From: Nitrospirales bacterium
GTDB lineage: Bacteria > Nitrospirota > Nitrospiria > Nitrospirales > UBA8639
Direction of reading: 5' to 3'
Length of the DNA: 48,908 nucleotides
NCBI GenBank assembly: GCA_029261255.1
Contig: JAJDBQ010000021.1
Span: 1-48,908, forward strand
Shown here: positions 1 to 10,415 of the stretch, piece by piece
Layout: the number at the start of each line of letters is the position of its first letter
How positions within the stretch are numbered: the first letter of the stretch is position 1
Translations under genes and position numbers: made by a program
Notes under the pieces: generated by a model
The model's input: only the letters and a program-made list of their open reading frames with translations
Told to the model about the DNA's origin: nothing
Database searches by the model: none

Positions 1-1611
1 TCGGGGATCCAGGCTCACCAACAAGGACTGGCCACGACTGCCCAGAATATTTCCAACATCAATACCCCAGGCTACTCTCGCCAAGAAGTGGTGTTAGAGA
101 CCAATCGCCCCTCTGAAGGGGTCATTGGGAGCGGCGTGCAAGTGGCCAATGTCCGACGGATTGTCGATGTTTTTCTAGAAAATCAATTAATCGCTGAACA
201 TGAAGACTTTGGATCCCTTTCGGCGCGCACGAGCTTCTTATCTCAGGCCGATGGCATTGTGGCTGAAACCGAAAACTCAGGGCTTGCCAATAGTGTGACA
301 GAATTTTTTAATGCCCTCCGGGATGTGGTGACCAATCCGGAAAGTCCCATTCAGCGAACGGTGCTTCTCGCCAAGGCACAAACCTTAACCAAGGGCGTGG
401 TGGATCAAGCCCAGGCGTTCAATCAAATTCGCTTAGACGTCAATCAAGAAATCAATCGACATCTTGAAACTATTAATGGCCTAGCTGGGCGTATTGCTTC
501 ACTGAATGATGACATTTTTAAGGCAGAATCCAGCGCGCGTGAAGCCCTAGATTTACGAGACCAGCGCGCCGTGTTAATTAAGGATTTGGCGGAATTGGTT
601 GATATCGAACAAGTGCAATTACGCGATGGAGTTGGCATTAATGTTGGAGGGCAATTGTTGGTTGGCGGAAATCATGCGAATGGGCTGACCGCGATTCCAG
701 ATGCTGATAATCCCCCATTTCAGGATGTGGCTTTTGTACGCAGTGACGGCACGGCCTTTGCTATTTCTCAAAAAATTCAAGGGGGGAAGATTGGGGGACT
801 GCTGACAGTCCGAGATACCGATATGGTGGCCTTTCAGGATCGAGTCGATCGGTTAGCGGCGGTCCTCGTGAATGAATTTAACCAACAGCATCAGGCTGGT
901 TTTGCGTTAGATGGATCAACCAATAACCCTTTTTTCACGGCGTTAACCCCTCAAGCTCCCGTGGCAAGTGCTACCAATGGTGGAACGGCCTTGGGCAGTT
1001 CCGTGGCGATTACGGATGCAACACTTCAGACCTTCCAGAATTACGAAGTGCAATTTTCAAGTGCTTCGGCCTATTCCATTGTGAATACGGAGACGGGAGG
1101 AGCGGTCACGTCGGGAACGTACACATCCGGGGTGGCCATCAATTTTGATGGACTGGATGTGGTGTTGACCGGTACACCCGCAGCCGGGGATTTTTTCCAG
1201 GTAAGTGCGCATAAGGGCGCTGCGCAACGCTTGAGCCTGGCTGTGACGAATACGGATAAAATAGCGGCTGCTTCTACCGCTCTTGGCCTGCCAGGCGATA
1301 ATACGAATGCGTTAGCACTCGTAAATATCCACACGACTCGCCAGACCACGCTCGGGAGTTTAACGTTAAACGATTATCAGACCATTACGTTAGGGAATGT
1401 GGGCAGCGCAGCGCGGGAATCGAATTTGGCTTTGGCCAATACGACGCTCAACCTCGACCAACTTCAAAGTTTACGAGAAAGCGTATCAGGGGTGTCTTTA
1501 GATGAAGAACTCACGAATCTGTTGACCTTTCAACGTTCGTTTGAAGCTTCCGCTCGATTGCTTACCGTGGCAGATGAATTACTTCAAACCCTCTTGGGGA
1601 TAGGTCGTTAA
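1..1611 (+). CDS. flgK: Flagellar hook-associated protein 1 (FlgK), 5'-truncated by the window edge
   Basis: FlgK forms the first junction ring between the flagellar hook and filament. The reading frame is open from base 1, so the start lies outside the window and 536 residues are visible. The first visible residues contain the rod/hook-family signature AQNISNINTPGYSR (from about base 43), which normally sits near residue 20, so only a few codons are missing. The C-terminus has the helical segment LLTFQRSFEASARLLTVADE, typical of hook and rod proteins, which assemble through paired N- and C-terminal helices. A GTG at base 88 is not the true start because the signature lies upstream of it. No flgL follows, although flgK-flgL is the usual order; an IS6-type remnant lies downstream instead. 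Function is well supported. Confidence 0.95.
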   Translation, partial: SGIQAHQQGLATTAQNISNINTPGYSRQEVVLETNRPSEGVIGSGVQVANVRRIVDVFLENQLIAEHEDFGSLSARTSFLSQADGIVAETENSGLANSVTEFFNALRDVVTNPESPIQRTVLLAKAQTLTKGVVDQAQAFNQIRLDVNQEINRHLETINGLAGRIASLNDDIFKAESSAREALDLRDQRAVLIKDLAELVDIEQVQLRDGVGINVGGQLLVGGNHANGLTAIPDADNPPFQDVAFVRSDGTAFAISQKIQGGKIGGLLTVRDTDMVAFQDRVDRLAAVLVNEFNQQHQAGFALDGSTNNPFFTALTPQAPVASATNGGTALGSSVAITDATLQTFQNYEVQFSSASAYSIVNTETGGAVTSGTYTSGVAINFDGLDVVLTGTPAAGDFFQVSAHKGAAQRLSLAVTNTDKIAAASTALGLPGDNTNALALVNIHTTRQTTLGSLTLNDYQTITLGNVGSAARESNLALANTTLNLDQLQSLRESVSGVSLDEELTNLLTFQRSFEASARLLTVADELLQTLLGIGR

Positions 1612-1792
1612 GAGGCCGAATGATAAAGAGACTCTTCACGAATCTTTCACCAACTTGTGTGGAAATCTCACAGATCAGAAAAGTCCTTAGTATGCGCGTG
1701 ACCGGACGTCAACAAGTGAATGCGCTCTAAACAAGGCAATAGTGTCAATTGTGGAGAGTGAGCAGACGCCTCTTCCGACATAAGAATTTTGT
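1612..1792. other. Intergenic stretch between flgK and an IS remnant
   Basis: No intact gene is seen. A 12-codon open frame starts at ATG 1692 (MRVTGRQQVNAL, then TAA at 1728-1730). Its first residues loosely recall FlgL N-termini but it has no clear Shine-Dalgarno and is too short to call. No convincing terminator hairpin was found after flgK. Confidence 0.4.
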
Positions 1793-2060
1793 CTACGCGG
1801 CCAGTAAGGCCATCCAGGGATTTTCAGACACACCTCGACCCTGCTTCTCGAGTCGCCGTCTTCGTTTTCCTTTCCGACACTGATGAGCCAGTTCAACCCC
1901 GGCAATCGTGCTTTGGGCATTCCGAAACACCTGAAACGTCTGCATGACTCAGATGCGTTGTTTGACTCCTCGATGATCCCGCTCAATTCGGTGGGTGAAA
2001 TACTTCGCCGTGCGAATTGTTGACCGTTTCCTTGAGTACTTGAATCGCACAAGCAAAGCC
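1793..2060 (-). mobile_element. Decayed IS6-family transposase, C-terminal fragment
   Basis: Translated on the minus strand from about 2060 down to the TAG at 1793-1795, this gives a stretch typical of the C-terminal third of IS6-family DDE transposases. It reads KYFTHRIERDHRGVKQRI, an in-frame TGA, then a tail containing STIAGVELAHQCRKGK. The pattern I-E-x-D-H-R-x-x-K matches the family block that carries the last catalytic glutamate, and GVELAHQCRKG matches the usual G-I-E-x-x-H-M-I-x-K-G ending. The N-terminal catalytic part is absent, there is an internal stop, and no inverted repeats are evident, so this is a dead remnant. It abuts the 3' end of the P-type ATPase gene. The family call rests on motif recall, not a search. 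Confidence 0.7.
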
Positions 2061-2081
2061 TTGGATATATTTGTGGAGAAA

Positions 2082-4574
2082 TTAGAGTCTTACTGTTCGC
2101 AATCGTAGGGCATTGGTAATCACTGACACCGAGCTAAAGGTCATAGCGGCTGCGGCAATCATGGGACTCAACAGGATGCCAAATGTCGGATAGAGAATGC
2201 CGGCGGCAATCGGTACCCCAATGGCATTATAGAAAAAGGCAAAGAAGAGATTTTGACGAATGTTGCGCATGGTCGCCTGGCTGAGCCGGCGGGCACGGGC
2301 AATGCCTCGAAGATCACCTTTCACTAAGGTGACTCCGGCACTTTCCATAGCCACATCCGTTCCGGTCCCCATCGCAATGCCGACATGAGCTTGAGCCAGA
2401 GCTGGCGCGTCATTGATGCCGTCTCCCGCCATGGCCACGATTCTTCCTTCTGCTTGGAGTTGTTTAATGATTTGGGCTTTCTGCTCGGGCAACACCTCCG
2501 CTTTCACATCATCGATGCCAAGTTTCTGCGCGACGGCGTTTGCGGTTTGCTGATGGTCACCGGAAACCATAACCACTTGAATGCCTTCTTCATGTAACAA
2601 GCGAATGGCTTCCGGGGTCGACGCTTTGACCGGATCGGCCACGCCTACGATTCCGACAGCCCGATGATCGATGGCCACAAACATGACGGTTTGACCGTCT
2701 CGGCGCATGTCCTCGGCCTTGTCCGTTAACGGCGCGAATGCCAAGGGATTTACCTGGTAATCCTCCTCCAAAAATTTCCGTGTTCCGAGTGCCATGATGT
2801 TTCCCTGAACGGTTCCGATGACGCCTTTGCCGGTTTTCGACTGAAAGTCTTGAGCCTCCCACAAGTCTAGCCCTTTGTCTTTTGCCCCATTCACAATGGC
2901 CGCGGCCAGAGGATGTTCGCTGTTTCGTTCCAGACTGGCTACAAATCGCAGAAGATCGTCTTCGCTCAGATCGGAAAGGGAAACCACCGACATCAGTTTG
3001 GGTTTGCCTTCCGTGAGCGTTCCCGTTTTATCGACGACTAGGGTATCCACTTTTTCTAACTGCTCCAGGGCTTCCGCATGTTTCATCAAGACCCCGGCAG
3101 TGGCTCCTCGTCCGGTCCCCACCATAATCGACATGGGGGTGGCGAGGCCCAACGCGCATGGACAGGCAATGATAAGGACTGCGACAGCGTTGACCAGCGC
3201 ATGAGCCATACGAGGCTCCGGACCAAAAAAAGCCCAGATCAAGAAGGTCAGCACCGCAATCCCTAGGACAACCGGAACAAAATAGCCAGCCACCAGGTCG
3301 GCCATCCGTTGAATGGGCGCCCGGCTGCGTTGGGCCTCACTCACCATGCGGACGATCTGGGCCAGCACCGTATCCCGACCCACTCGTTCAACTCGCATGA
3401 CTAAAGCCCCCGTGCCATTCACCGTTCCCCCGGTGACCTGAGCCCCGGCCTCTTTTTCCACCGGAATCGATTCTCCGGTAATCATCGATTCATCCACCGC
3501 ACTTTGACCTTCAAGGATGACTCCGTCGATCGGGATTTTCTCCCCTGGGCGGATACGAAGCTTGTCCCCTGGATGCACCAATTCCACAGGGACGTCTTCT
3601 TCCGCCCCATTTTCCCCAATGCGCCTGGCGGTTTTTGGTGCCAGGCCAAGCAAGGCTTTAATGGCGCTGCCTGTTTGGCTGCGAGCCCGCAATTCCAAGA
3701 CCTGGCCCAACAGCACCAGCACGGTGATCACGGCAGCCGCCTCAAAATAGACGGCAACTTCACCACCGGCTCCTCTGAATGAATCGGGAAATAATTCAGG
3801 AGCAAGAGTAGCCACGGCGCTATAGATATAAGCGGTGCCGGTCCCCAACGCAATCAGCGTAAACATGTTCAGGCTGCGGTTGAGAAGCGAAGCCCATGCG
3901 CGCTGAAAGAACGGCCATCCGCACCACAAGACCACCGGTGTCGCTAACGCCAATTGCACCCATGACATGACCGAAGGTGACAGGACTTGCTCAACGGGCT
4001 GTCCGGGAATCATTTCGGACATCGCCAAGAAAAATACCGGTAATGTCAGCACCAGACCAATCCAGAACCGCCGCGTCATGTCGGCCAGCTCAGGATTTTC
4101 TTCCTCTTCTAACGAAACTGTTCGAGGTTCGAGAGCCATGCCGCATTTGGGACAGGAACCCGGCTGGTCCTGCACTACCTCTGGATGCATGGGACACACA
4201 TATTCCGTCTTGGTGGGTGTTGCGACAGCGATTTCCGGTTCGAGGGCCATGCCGCATGTGGGACATGCGCTCGGTTTGTCGGCTTCGACGTTCGGACACA
4301 TCGGGCAAATAAATTTGGTGGCTCCCGCAGATACCTCATTCATCATGGACGACTGAGATTTTCCCTTCAGGAATCCTTCTGGATCAGAACCGAATCGCTT
4401 CAGGCAATACGCACTGCAAAAGTGGTAGGTCTGTTCGTTGTGTTCGTATGTTCCTGCCGCATTGAGCGGATCCACCATCATGCCGCAGACGGGGTCCTTC
4501 ACCTGCGCCACTTTGGCCATGCTCAAATCCCGACGTGGTGACTTGGCGTCTTGAGGGTGGGGATCATGCTTCAT
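2082..4574 (-). CDS. copA: Copper-translocating P1B-type ATPase with YHS and heavy-metal-binding N-terminus
   Basis: An 830-residue inner-membrane ATPase expected to pump Cu+ out of the cytoplasm. The P1B signatures are complete: metal-channel CPC (residues 471-473), phosphorylation motif DKTGT (515-519), TGES in the actuator, SEHPLA for the nucleotide site and [10 protein letters not shown] in the hinge. The N-terminus is unusual. It lacks the GMTCxxC HMA domain. It carries instead a YHS domain (about 27-70; KDPVCGMMV and HFCSAYC) and two short Cys-rich modules ending in CGMALEP (about 89-113 and 126-150). The ATG at 4574 has an AAAAGG Shine-Dalgarno about 9 bases upstream. It is transcribed in the same direction as the HAD-GH65 gene but 120 bases away. 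A periplasmic copper oxidase (copA, 44107) lies elsewhere in the window and is a different protein. Confidence 0.95.
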   Translation of the reverse strand: MKHDPHPQDAKSPRRDLSMAKVAQVKDPVCGMMVDPLNAAGTYEHNEQTYHFCSAYCLKRFGSDPEGFLKGKSQSSMMNEVSAGATKFICPMCPNVEADKPSACPTCGMALEPEIAVATPTKTEYVCPMHPEVVQDQPGSCPKCGMALEPRTVSLEEEENPELADMTRRFWIGLVLTLPVFFLAMSEMIPGQPVEQVLSPSVMSWVQLALATPVVLWCGWPFFQRAWASLLNRSLNMFTLIALGTGTAYIYSAVATLAPELFPDSFRGAGGEVAVYFEAAAVITVLVLLGQVLELRARSQTGSAIKALLGLAPKTARRIGENGAEEDVPVELVHPGDKLRIRPGEKIPIDGVILEGQSAVDESMITGESIPVEKEAGAQVTGGTVNGTGALVMRVERVGRDTVLAQIVRMVSEAQRSRAPIQRMADLVAGYFVPVVLGIAVLTFLIWAFFGPEPRMAHALVNAVAVLIIACPCALGLATPMSIMVGTGRGATAGVLMKHAEALEQLEKVDTLVVDKTGTLTEGKPKLMSVVSLSDLSEDDLLRFVASLERNSEHPLAAAIVNGAKDKGLDLWEAQDFQSKTGKGVIGTVQGNIMALGTRKFLEEDYQVNPLAFAPLTDKAEDMRRDGQTVMFVAIDHRAVGIVGVADPVKASTPEAIRLLHEEGIQVVMVSGDHQQTANAVAQKLGIDDVKAEVLPEQKAQIIKQLQAEGRIVAMAGDGINDAPALAQAHVGIAMGTGTDVAMESAGVTLVKGDLRGIARARRLSQATMRNIRQNLFFAFFYNAIGVPIAAGILYPTFGILLSPMIAAAAMTFSSVSVITNALRLRTVRL

Positions 4575-4694
4575 CTCGAGACCTTTTCAAATCTACCGAT
4601 CGTTAAAGAATGCCCATTCCACATCAAACAGTTTCGTTAATCAATTCCTCAATTCGGTCCGTTACGAAGTTTTTCCCTTTTTCGAATGAAGTAA

Positions 4695-7600
4695 TCAGCA
4701 CTCCTCCTCGAGTGTCAGCGCTGCTTCCTGCTTCATAAGACCTCTACTTATTCTACGCTTTCCCCTCATTGGAAACACGCGGGTCGTCCCGCACACGAAG
4801 GTGTCGATCGTGCCGTTGATGGACAAGGTGATCGGGAGCGCCCCGCGATCCCGCCCACGCACCGTGAGGGAGTCGTGCGTCAGCCGCAAATCAAGCGAAT
4901 GCCCTCGATAGCGGATTCGCATATCCAGGCGCCCAATTTCCTGAGGCAATTCCGGATTGATCCGCAGTACATTGTTTTTGACCTCGATGCCCGTTGAGAC
5001 GCGCTGCACCAGATCGACCGTTCCCGCCATGGCACCCAAGTGGATACCTTCGGCAGTGGAGCCCTGCTGAATATCATGCACATCGCTCTGAAGCGCCTCT
5101 GCAAAAAGGTTCATGGCGCGTGGTCGGTCGGAACGCGCGTGGACCCAAGCACACACCACACGACACAGCGTTGAGCCATGGGCCACGCGGTCGGCATAGT
5201 AGGCGACGTTGCGTGGAATCGTTTGATATTCGAACGGATAGTCCAGACGCCCGAACAGCTCGCCTAGTTCCTCGGCGGAAAATAGGTAAAACAACATGAG
5301 CACATCCGACTGCTTCGAAAGCTGGTAGCGATTGGGGCTGTCATTCTCCGCCTCGAGAATGAGGTCGAGACGCTGGATATTGCCGTAACGAGTTTGGTAG
5401 TCCTCCCAATAGAACTCGCGTAATGTTTCATAGCCCTCGAACTGGCTGATAATCCCATCTTTCTCTAAGGGTAGGTACATCCTGCGACTGATGTCGTCCC
5501 AGCGCGCGATTTCTTCTCTGGACAATCCTAATTGCGTGGTGAGTTCCGCTCGGCGCAGGTCAGGAAGGAGGTCGAGCACCTCTAGTGCCCGACACAAGAC
5601 CCACACAGCCATCATGTTGGTATACGCATTGTTGTTGAGGCCGGATGTTGGGGAATCCGGATAGCTGTCATGGAACTCGTCTGGACCCATCACGCCGCGG
5701 ATCTCGTAGCGCCCACGATCGTCATTCAAACTCGCGATGCTTGACCAGAAGCGAGCGATCTCAAGAACCAGTTCGGCGCCGTAGAACTGTAGAAACTCGA
5801 TGTCGTGGGTGACTTGGAAGTATTGCCATACGTTGTAGGCAATGGCGCTGCCCACGTGGCGCTGCAGGTAACTGTTGTCGCGTATCCAGCGTCGTGACCG
5901 GGGGTTCAGGTTGAAAACTTGCGTCTCCTCTTGTCCGTCACTCCCGCTTTGCCATGGATACATGGCTCCCTTGTAGCCAGCACTTTGGGCGGCCGCACGA
6001 GCCTCACCCAGACGTCGATACCGGTACATCAACAGCGCGCGAGTGATTTCGGGCATGCGCATATTGAAGAATGGGAAGATAAACAATTCATCCCAGAAAA
6101 TGTGGCCTTGATAGGCCTCCCCAGTCCAGCCCCGCGGAGGTACGCCTATATCGAGTCCGATGGAATTGGGGGAGACCGTCTGCAGCAGGTGAAACATATT
6201 CAACCGAAGCAGCATGGGGATGTTCAATTTAAATTCCGAAGCGGCGGGTTGGAGATGAATGTCGAAATGGCGCCACAGTTTCTTCCAGGCAAGAATATGA
6301 TCCGCCATCAACCCGGCAAAGTTCCCGGCACGCGCAAGCGCCTTACGGGCCTCCAGCCCGCACTCCGAAATGGCGTGATCGCGGGAGGTATACACGGAAG
6401 CCAGTTTTTCCAGAACCAGGGTCTCGCCTGCCTGTAGGTCGGTTTCCAACTCTTGCCCAATATAGCCTGGTTCCTCAATGCTGCGGCGTGGGACGTCCAG
6501 CAGTTGCCCTTGGAGGAATGCTTGCGTTCGCGCCGCTTGTGCGACATGGAGATGTGACTGCGCGGTGCGCACCAGCAGATAGACGGTGTCCTTACCCACG
6601 ACCTCACTTCCCAGCGGCTCCAGATGTTTCTGGTTGAAGTTGCGGTACAACTTGGCTCCAGCGTTGACGACACGCCCGTCAATCGCGGAACGGACAGTGA
6701 CACGTTCGAACCAATTCTCGGCAGTCAGCGTCAACTCCAGTGCGCCCAGGTGCATGTCCCGCATCGAGACCAGGCGTCGCTCCTGCAACCTGCTACGCCG
6801 CCCTTGGTCGTCCTCAAAGCGTATGGTCCGCAATAGCACGCCGTGCCTCAAATCGAGTTCCTGGCGGTAGGACAGAATTTGGACCGATCTCGTATCGAAC
6901 CAGGCTTGATCGCCGATACGAAACGCAAGGGTGAGCCAGTTGGGAAAATTCACCAGATCTTCGTTCTCAATCACTCGTCCATTGATCTTGGACTGCAGGC
7001 GATTGTAGCCGCCAGCAATGTAAGTTCCCGGATAATGAATGTCATCCGCCACTACCCATGGTGCGGCCGCACGGGTCGTGAAATAACCATTCCCCAAGGA
7101 ACATAAGGCTTCGCGGGTTCCCTCTTCGACCGGATTAAACCCTTCGAATACCAGAGACCACGTAGATGGGGGCTCGACCGACACCTGAACCTGGCCCAAA
7201 CTGTTCACTACGACATCGGCACCGGCCTCGCGAAGCGCCTGCGAGTGCCCACTTCGATCGACTCCGATAACACAATCGAATTGGCCCGCGCGCCCAGCCG
7301 CAACTCCGGCCATCGCGTCTTCTACAACAACGGCCCGCGAGGGTTCGGTCCCGAGGCGCCGTGCCGCCTCAAGGAATGCATCCGGTGCGGGCTTGCCCTT
7401 CAGCTTAAGTCGCGTGGTGTCGATCCCGTCTACTCGAGTGTCGAACAGCTGGGCGATACCCGCAGCTTCGAGTACTTCGGCGCAGTTGTTGCTGGAGGAG
7501 ACGACAGCGGTCTTCATCTCCTGAGCCCGAAGCGTTTGCACCAACCCGATGGCCGCCTCATAAGACTCGACGCCGTGTTGCTTGAGATGTTCGAGGAAAT

Positions 7601-7937
7601 ACTGGTCTTTAAGGTTTCCCAGTCCTCGAATGGTTGGGGCCTCAGGACCGTCTTCGGATGTGCCATGTGGCAGCTCGACTCCTCGCGACAGGAGGAAGTC
7701 TGTCACGCCATCATAACGGGGCTTGCCATCGACGTAGCGTCGGTAGTCGGCATCGAAGTCAAAGGGAACGAACGGTTCGCCCATCTCTGTCGACCGTTGC
7801 TCGAGAAACCGATCGAACAGCTTTTTCCAGGCCAAGGCATGGATGCGGGCCGTCTTCGTGAGAACTCCGTCAAGATCGAATAAAACGGCGTCGTAGTCCC
7901 GTGGGGAGAGCGTAATGACGGGGCATTCACAGGGCAT
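4695..7937 (-). CDS. HAD (beta-phosphoglucomutase-like) / GH65 disaccharide phosphorylase fusion
   Basis: A 1080-residue two-domain cytoplasmic enzyme. Residues 1-245 form a HAD hydrolase of the beta-phosphoglucomutase type with DxDGV near the start (Asp21, Asp23) and a C-terminal VVVEDAMAGVAAGRA motif. Residues about 255-1060 are a glycoside hydrolase family 65 phosphorylase. The family general-acid motif GVMGPDEFHD places the catalytic Glu near residue 753. Family 65 enzymes phosphorolyse trehalose, maltose, kojibiose or nigerose, and most release beta-glucose 1-phosphate. The fused mutase domain would convert this to glucose 6-phosphate, so the polypeptide could catalyse two consecutive steps. 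The substrate cannot be told from the sequence alone. The start ATG has AAGGAT 10 bases upstream. It lies directly downstream of phosphoketolase on the same strand, which suggests a sugar-catabolic unit. Confidence 0.88.
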   Translation of the reverse strand: MPCECPVITLSPRDYDAVLFDLDGVLTKTARIHALAWKKLFDRFLEQRSTEMGEPFVPFDFDADYRRYVDGKPRYDGVTDFLLSRGVELPHGTSEDGPEAPTIRGLGNLKDQYFLEHLKQHGVESYEAAIGLVQTLRAQEMKTAVVSSSNNCAEVLEAAGIAQLFDTRVDGIDTTRLKLKGKPAPDAFLEAARRLGTEPSRAVVVEDAMAGVAAGRAGQFDCVIGVDRSGHSQALREAGADVVVNSLGQVQVSVEPPSTWSLVFEGFNPVEEGTREALCSLGNGYFTTRAAAPWVVADDIHYPGTYIAGGYNRLQSKINGRVIENEDLVNFPNWLTLAFRIGDQAWFDTRSVQILSYRQELDLRHGVLLRTIRFEDDQGRRSRLQERRLVSMRDMHLGALELTLTAENWFERVTVRSAIDGRVVNAGAKLYRNFNQKHLEPLGSEVVGKDTVYLLVRTAQSHLHVAQAARTQAFLQGQLLDVPRRSIEEPGYIGQELETDLQAGETLVLEKLASVYTSRDHAISECGLEARKALARAGNFAGLMADHILAWKKLWRHFDIHLQPAASEFKLNIPMLLRLNMFHLLQTVSPNSIGLDIGVPPRGWTGEAYQGHIFWDELFIFPFFNMRMPEITRALLMYRYRRLGEARAAAQSAGYKGAMYPWQSGSDGQEETQVFNLNPRSRRWIRDNSYLQRHVGSAIAYNVWQYFQVTHDIEFLQFYGAELVLEIARFWSSIASLNDDRGRYEIRGVMGPDEFHDSYPDSPTSGLNNNAYTNMMAVWVLCRALEVLDLLPDLRRAELTTQLGLSREEIARWDDISRRMYLPLEKDGIISQFEGYETLREFYWEDYQTRYGNIQRLDLILEAENDSPNRYQLSKQSDVLMLFYLFSAEELGELFGRLDYPFEYQTIPRNVAYYADRVAHGSTLCRVVCAWVHARSDRPRAMNLFAEALQSDVHDIQQGSTAEGIHLGAMAGTVDLVQRVSTGIEVKNNVLRINPELPQEIGRLDMRIRYRGHSLDLRLTHDSLTVRGRDRGALPITLSINGTIDTFVCGTTRVFPMRGKRRISRGLMKQEAALTLEEEC

Positions 7938-7989
7938 AACGTTATTAATCCTTGCTCATGTCATGAACGGTTTTCGTGAAATCCCTTTT

Positions 7990-8007
7990 AGTTTCCTTGA
8001 GGAAACT
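7990..8007. other. Perfect short inverted repeat between xfp and the HAD-GH65 gene
   Basis: AGTTTCC-TTGA-GGAAACT forms a 7-bp perfect stem with a 4-base loop in the 92-base gap between the two genes. Neither strand has a following T-run, so it is not a standard intrinsic terminator. It could be an mRNA processing or stability hairpin or an operator half-site pair. Confidence 0.4.
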
Positions 8008-8029
8008 CCACAAGGACAGGAACCCAATA

Positions 8030-10393
8030 CTAATGGGGCCACTTCCAATTTCGAATTTCCGGCATGTCCTCCCCATGAGTCACGATGTATTCTTTGTGTT
8101 CAATAAGTTTGTCTCGAACAGCTTGTTTGGCATACGCAGCGAGGTAGCCAAGCTTTGGAACTCTGTCGATGACGTCTTCCACTAAGTGGAACCGATCCAA
8201 ATCGTTACGGACGACCATATCAAAGGGCGTACTTGTGGTGCCCTCTTCTTTATACCCTCGGACATGAAGATTGTGGTGATTCGTTCGACGGTACGTTAAC
8301 CGGTGAATCAACCATGGGTACCCATGAAAAGCGAAAATGATAGGCTTATCCGTCGTGAAGAGGGTATCGAACTCCTTGTCGGACAGCCCATGCGGATGCT
8401 CGTTTTGCGGTTGCAGCTTCATGAGGTTCACCACATTCACCACGCGAACTTTTAGATCAGGAACCTGCTGACGAAGAAGGTCTACCGCTGCTAAGGTCTC
8501 CAACGTCGGCACATCACCCGCACAGGCCATCACCACATCAGGCTCTCCGCCTTTGTCGTTACTGGCCCATTCCCAAATGCCGATACCTGCGGTGCAATGC
8601 TTGATGGCCGCATCCATACTGAGATACTGCAATCCCGGTTGCTTCCCGGCCACAATGACATTGACCAAGTTTCGGCTGCGCAGACATTTATCGGCAATGA
8701 ATAATAAGCTATTGGCATCAGGTGGCAAATAAATACGAATGACCTCAGCTTTTTTGTTCACCACATGATCAATAAACCCCGGGTCTTGGTGAGAAAAGCC
8801 ATTGTGATCTTGACGCCAGACATGAGACGTCAACAAATAGTTCAGGGACGCAATGGGTCTGCGCCAGGGAATACCCTCCCGTGTCACCTTGAGCCATTTC
8901 GCATGTTGGTTGAACATGGAATCGATAAGATGGATGAACGCCTCATAGCAAGAAAAGAATCCGTGTCGTCCAGTCAGCAAATAGCCTTCCAGCCAACCCT
9001 GACAGGTATGTTCACTCAGCATTTCGAACACGCGGCCATCTGTTGAGAGATTGTCATCTTCCGGAATGGTTTCGGCCATCCACCGACGCTTCGTAACCTC
9101 AAAGAGTGCACTCAACCGGTTCGAGGCCGTTTCATCCGGTCCAAACACCAAAAAATTCCGGTTGCCCATATTCTTTTTCATCACGTCTCGAAGAAACTGC
9201 CCCATCACCCGCGTGGCCTCCGCTACGACGGTGCCTGGCTTGGGAACATCCACGGCATAATCTTGAAAGGCCGGCATCTTCAACTCTTTCAGAAGAAGGC
9301 CGCCATTCGTATGGGGATTAGCTCCCATCCGCCTGTTTCCCTTTGGTGCCAATTCGGCCAAATGGGGACGAAGCTGCCCCTGCTCGTCGAATAGCTCGTC
9401 AGGGTGATAACTTTTCAACCAATTTTCCAATAGCTTGAGATGTTTCTTATTGGTCGCCATGTCCGAAAATGGGACTTGATGTGATCGCCAGGAATCTTCG
9501 GTCTTTTTGCCGTCAACCTCCTTGGGTCCTGTCCACCCCTTTGGGGTGCGTAAAATAATCAGAGGCCAGCGTGGACGCGTGACATCACCAGTACTTCGTG
9601 CATGTTGTTGAATGGCCTGAATCTCGTTAACTGCATCCTCTACTGTTTGAGCCATCAGTTGATGCATCGTTTCGGGATCCGCCCCCTCGACAAAATGGGG
9701 TTGATAGCCATACCCCAAAAATAAATTATTCAATTCCTCATGACTAATACGCGCCAGCAGGGTTGGATTCGCAATCTTGTACCCATTGAGATGCAGAATG
9801 GGTAGAACGGCCCCATCGGTTATGGGATTCAGGAATTTATTGGAATGCCAGGCTGTGGCCAGCGGCCCCGTTTCCGCCTCACCATCACCGACCACGCAAG
9901 CCGCGATTAAATCAGGATTATCTAACACCGCCCCAAAGGCATGGGCCACCGAATACCCCAACTCCCCGCCTTCATGAATGGACCCCGGAGTTTCAGGTGC
10001 CACATGACTCGGTATTCCTCCAGGAAACGAAAACTGCTTAAACAGCTTTCTCAGTCCTTCGGTCTCTTGAGAAATGTTGGGATAGACTTCGCTGTAGGTC
10101 CCCTCCAAATAGGTGTTAGCCACCAAACCCGGGCCGCCATGCCCGGGACCGGCAATATACATCATGCTGAGATCATGCTTCTTAATGACTCGATTCAGAT
10201 GGACGTACACAAAATTTAATCCCGGCGTCGTTCCCCAATGTCCAAGAAGACGCGCCTTAGTATGCTCAAGGGTCAACGGTTTATTGAGTAATGGGTTATC
10301 AAGGAGATAGATCTGTCCCACGGACAAATAATTGGCCGCGCGCCAGTAGGCGTCTATGGTCTGTAACTCTTTTTTTGAACAGGTCGTAGACAT
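8030..10393 (-). CDS. xfp: Xylulose-5-phosphate/fructose-6-phosphate phosphoketolase
   Basis: A 787-residue thiamine-diphosphate enzyme that splits xylulose 5-phosphate (or fructose 6-phosphate) with phosphate to give acetyl-phosphate plus glyceraldehyde 3-phosphate (or erythrose 4-phosphate). Both family signatures are present: [14 protein letters not shown], and the stretch ending in [11 protein letters not shown] that binds the cofactor. The early GPGHGGPG loop (about 82-89) and the C-terminal [15 protein letters not shown] block are also typical. The length matches the family (about 790). The start ATG has a strong AAGGAGGG Shine-Dalgarno. In an autotroph this enzyme may feed acetyl-phosphate to biosynthesis or support use of stored sugar. 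Its neighbour is a GH65 phosphorylase fusion. The substrate preference is not decidable here. Confidence 0.96.
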   Translation of the reverse strand: MSTTCSKKELQTIDAYWRAANYLSVGQIYLLDNPLLNKPLTLEHTKARLLGHWGTTPGLNFVYVHLNRVIKKHDLSMMYIAGPGHGGPGLVANTYLEGTYSEVYPNISQETEGLRKLFKQFSFPGGIPSHVAPETPGSIHEGGELGYSVAHAFGAVLDNPDLIAACVVGDGEAETGPLATAWHSNKFLNPITDGAVLPILHLNGYKIANPTLLARISHEELNNLFLGYGYQPHFVEGADPETMHQLMAQTVEDAVNEIQAIQQHARSTGDVTRPRWPLIILRTPKGWTGPKEVDGKKTEDSWRSHQVPFSDMATNKKHLKLLENWLKSYHPDELFDEQGQLRPHLAELAPKGNRRMGANPHTNGGLLLKELKMPAFQDYAVDVPKPGTVVAEATRVMGQFLRDVMKKNMGNRNFLVFGPDETASNRLSALFEVTKRRWMAETIPEDDNLSTDGRVFEMLSEHTCQGWLEGYLLTGRHGFFSCYEAFIHLIDSMFNQHAKWLKVTREGIPWRRPIASLNYLLTSHVWRQDHNGFSHQDPGFIDHVVNKKAEVIRIYLPPDANSLLFIADKCLRSRNLVNVIVAGKQPGLQYLSMDAAIKHCTAGIGIWEWASNDKGGEPDVVMACAGDVPTLETLAAVDLLRQQVPDLKVRVVNVVNLMKLQPQNEHPHGLSDKEFDTLFTTDKPIIFAFHGYPWLIHRLTYRRTNHHNLHVRGYKEEGTTSTPFDMVVRNDLDRFHLVEDVIDRVPKLGYLAAYAKQAVRDKLIEHKEYIVTHGEDMPEIRNWKWPH

Positions 10394-10415
10394 GAAGCCC
10401 TCCTTGTGTCCACTT

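Noticed and set aside
1692..1730. A 12-codon frame resembling the start of FlgL after flgK
   Set aside because: Too short, with no Shine-Dalgarno, and similarity stops after the first residues; kept only as a note.
1687..2052. 121-codon minus-strand frame after flgK
   Set aside because: Its translation is not family-like; the adjacent frame shows the IS6-type transposase remnant.
5919..7883. Several long plus-strand open frames opposite the HAD-GH65 gene (for example 5919-6437 and 7245-7883)
   Set aside because: They are antisense to strongly coding sequence and show no family motifs, signal peptide or ribosome site.
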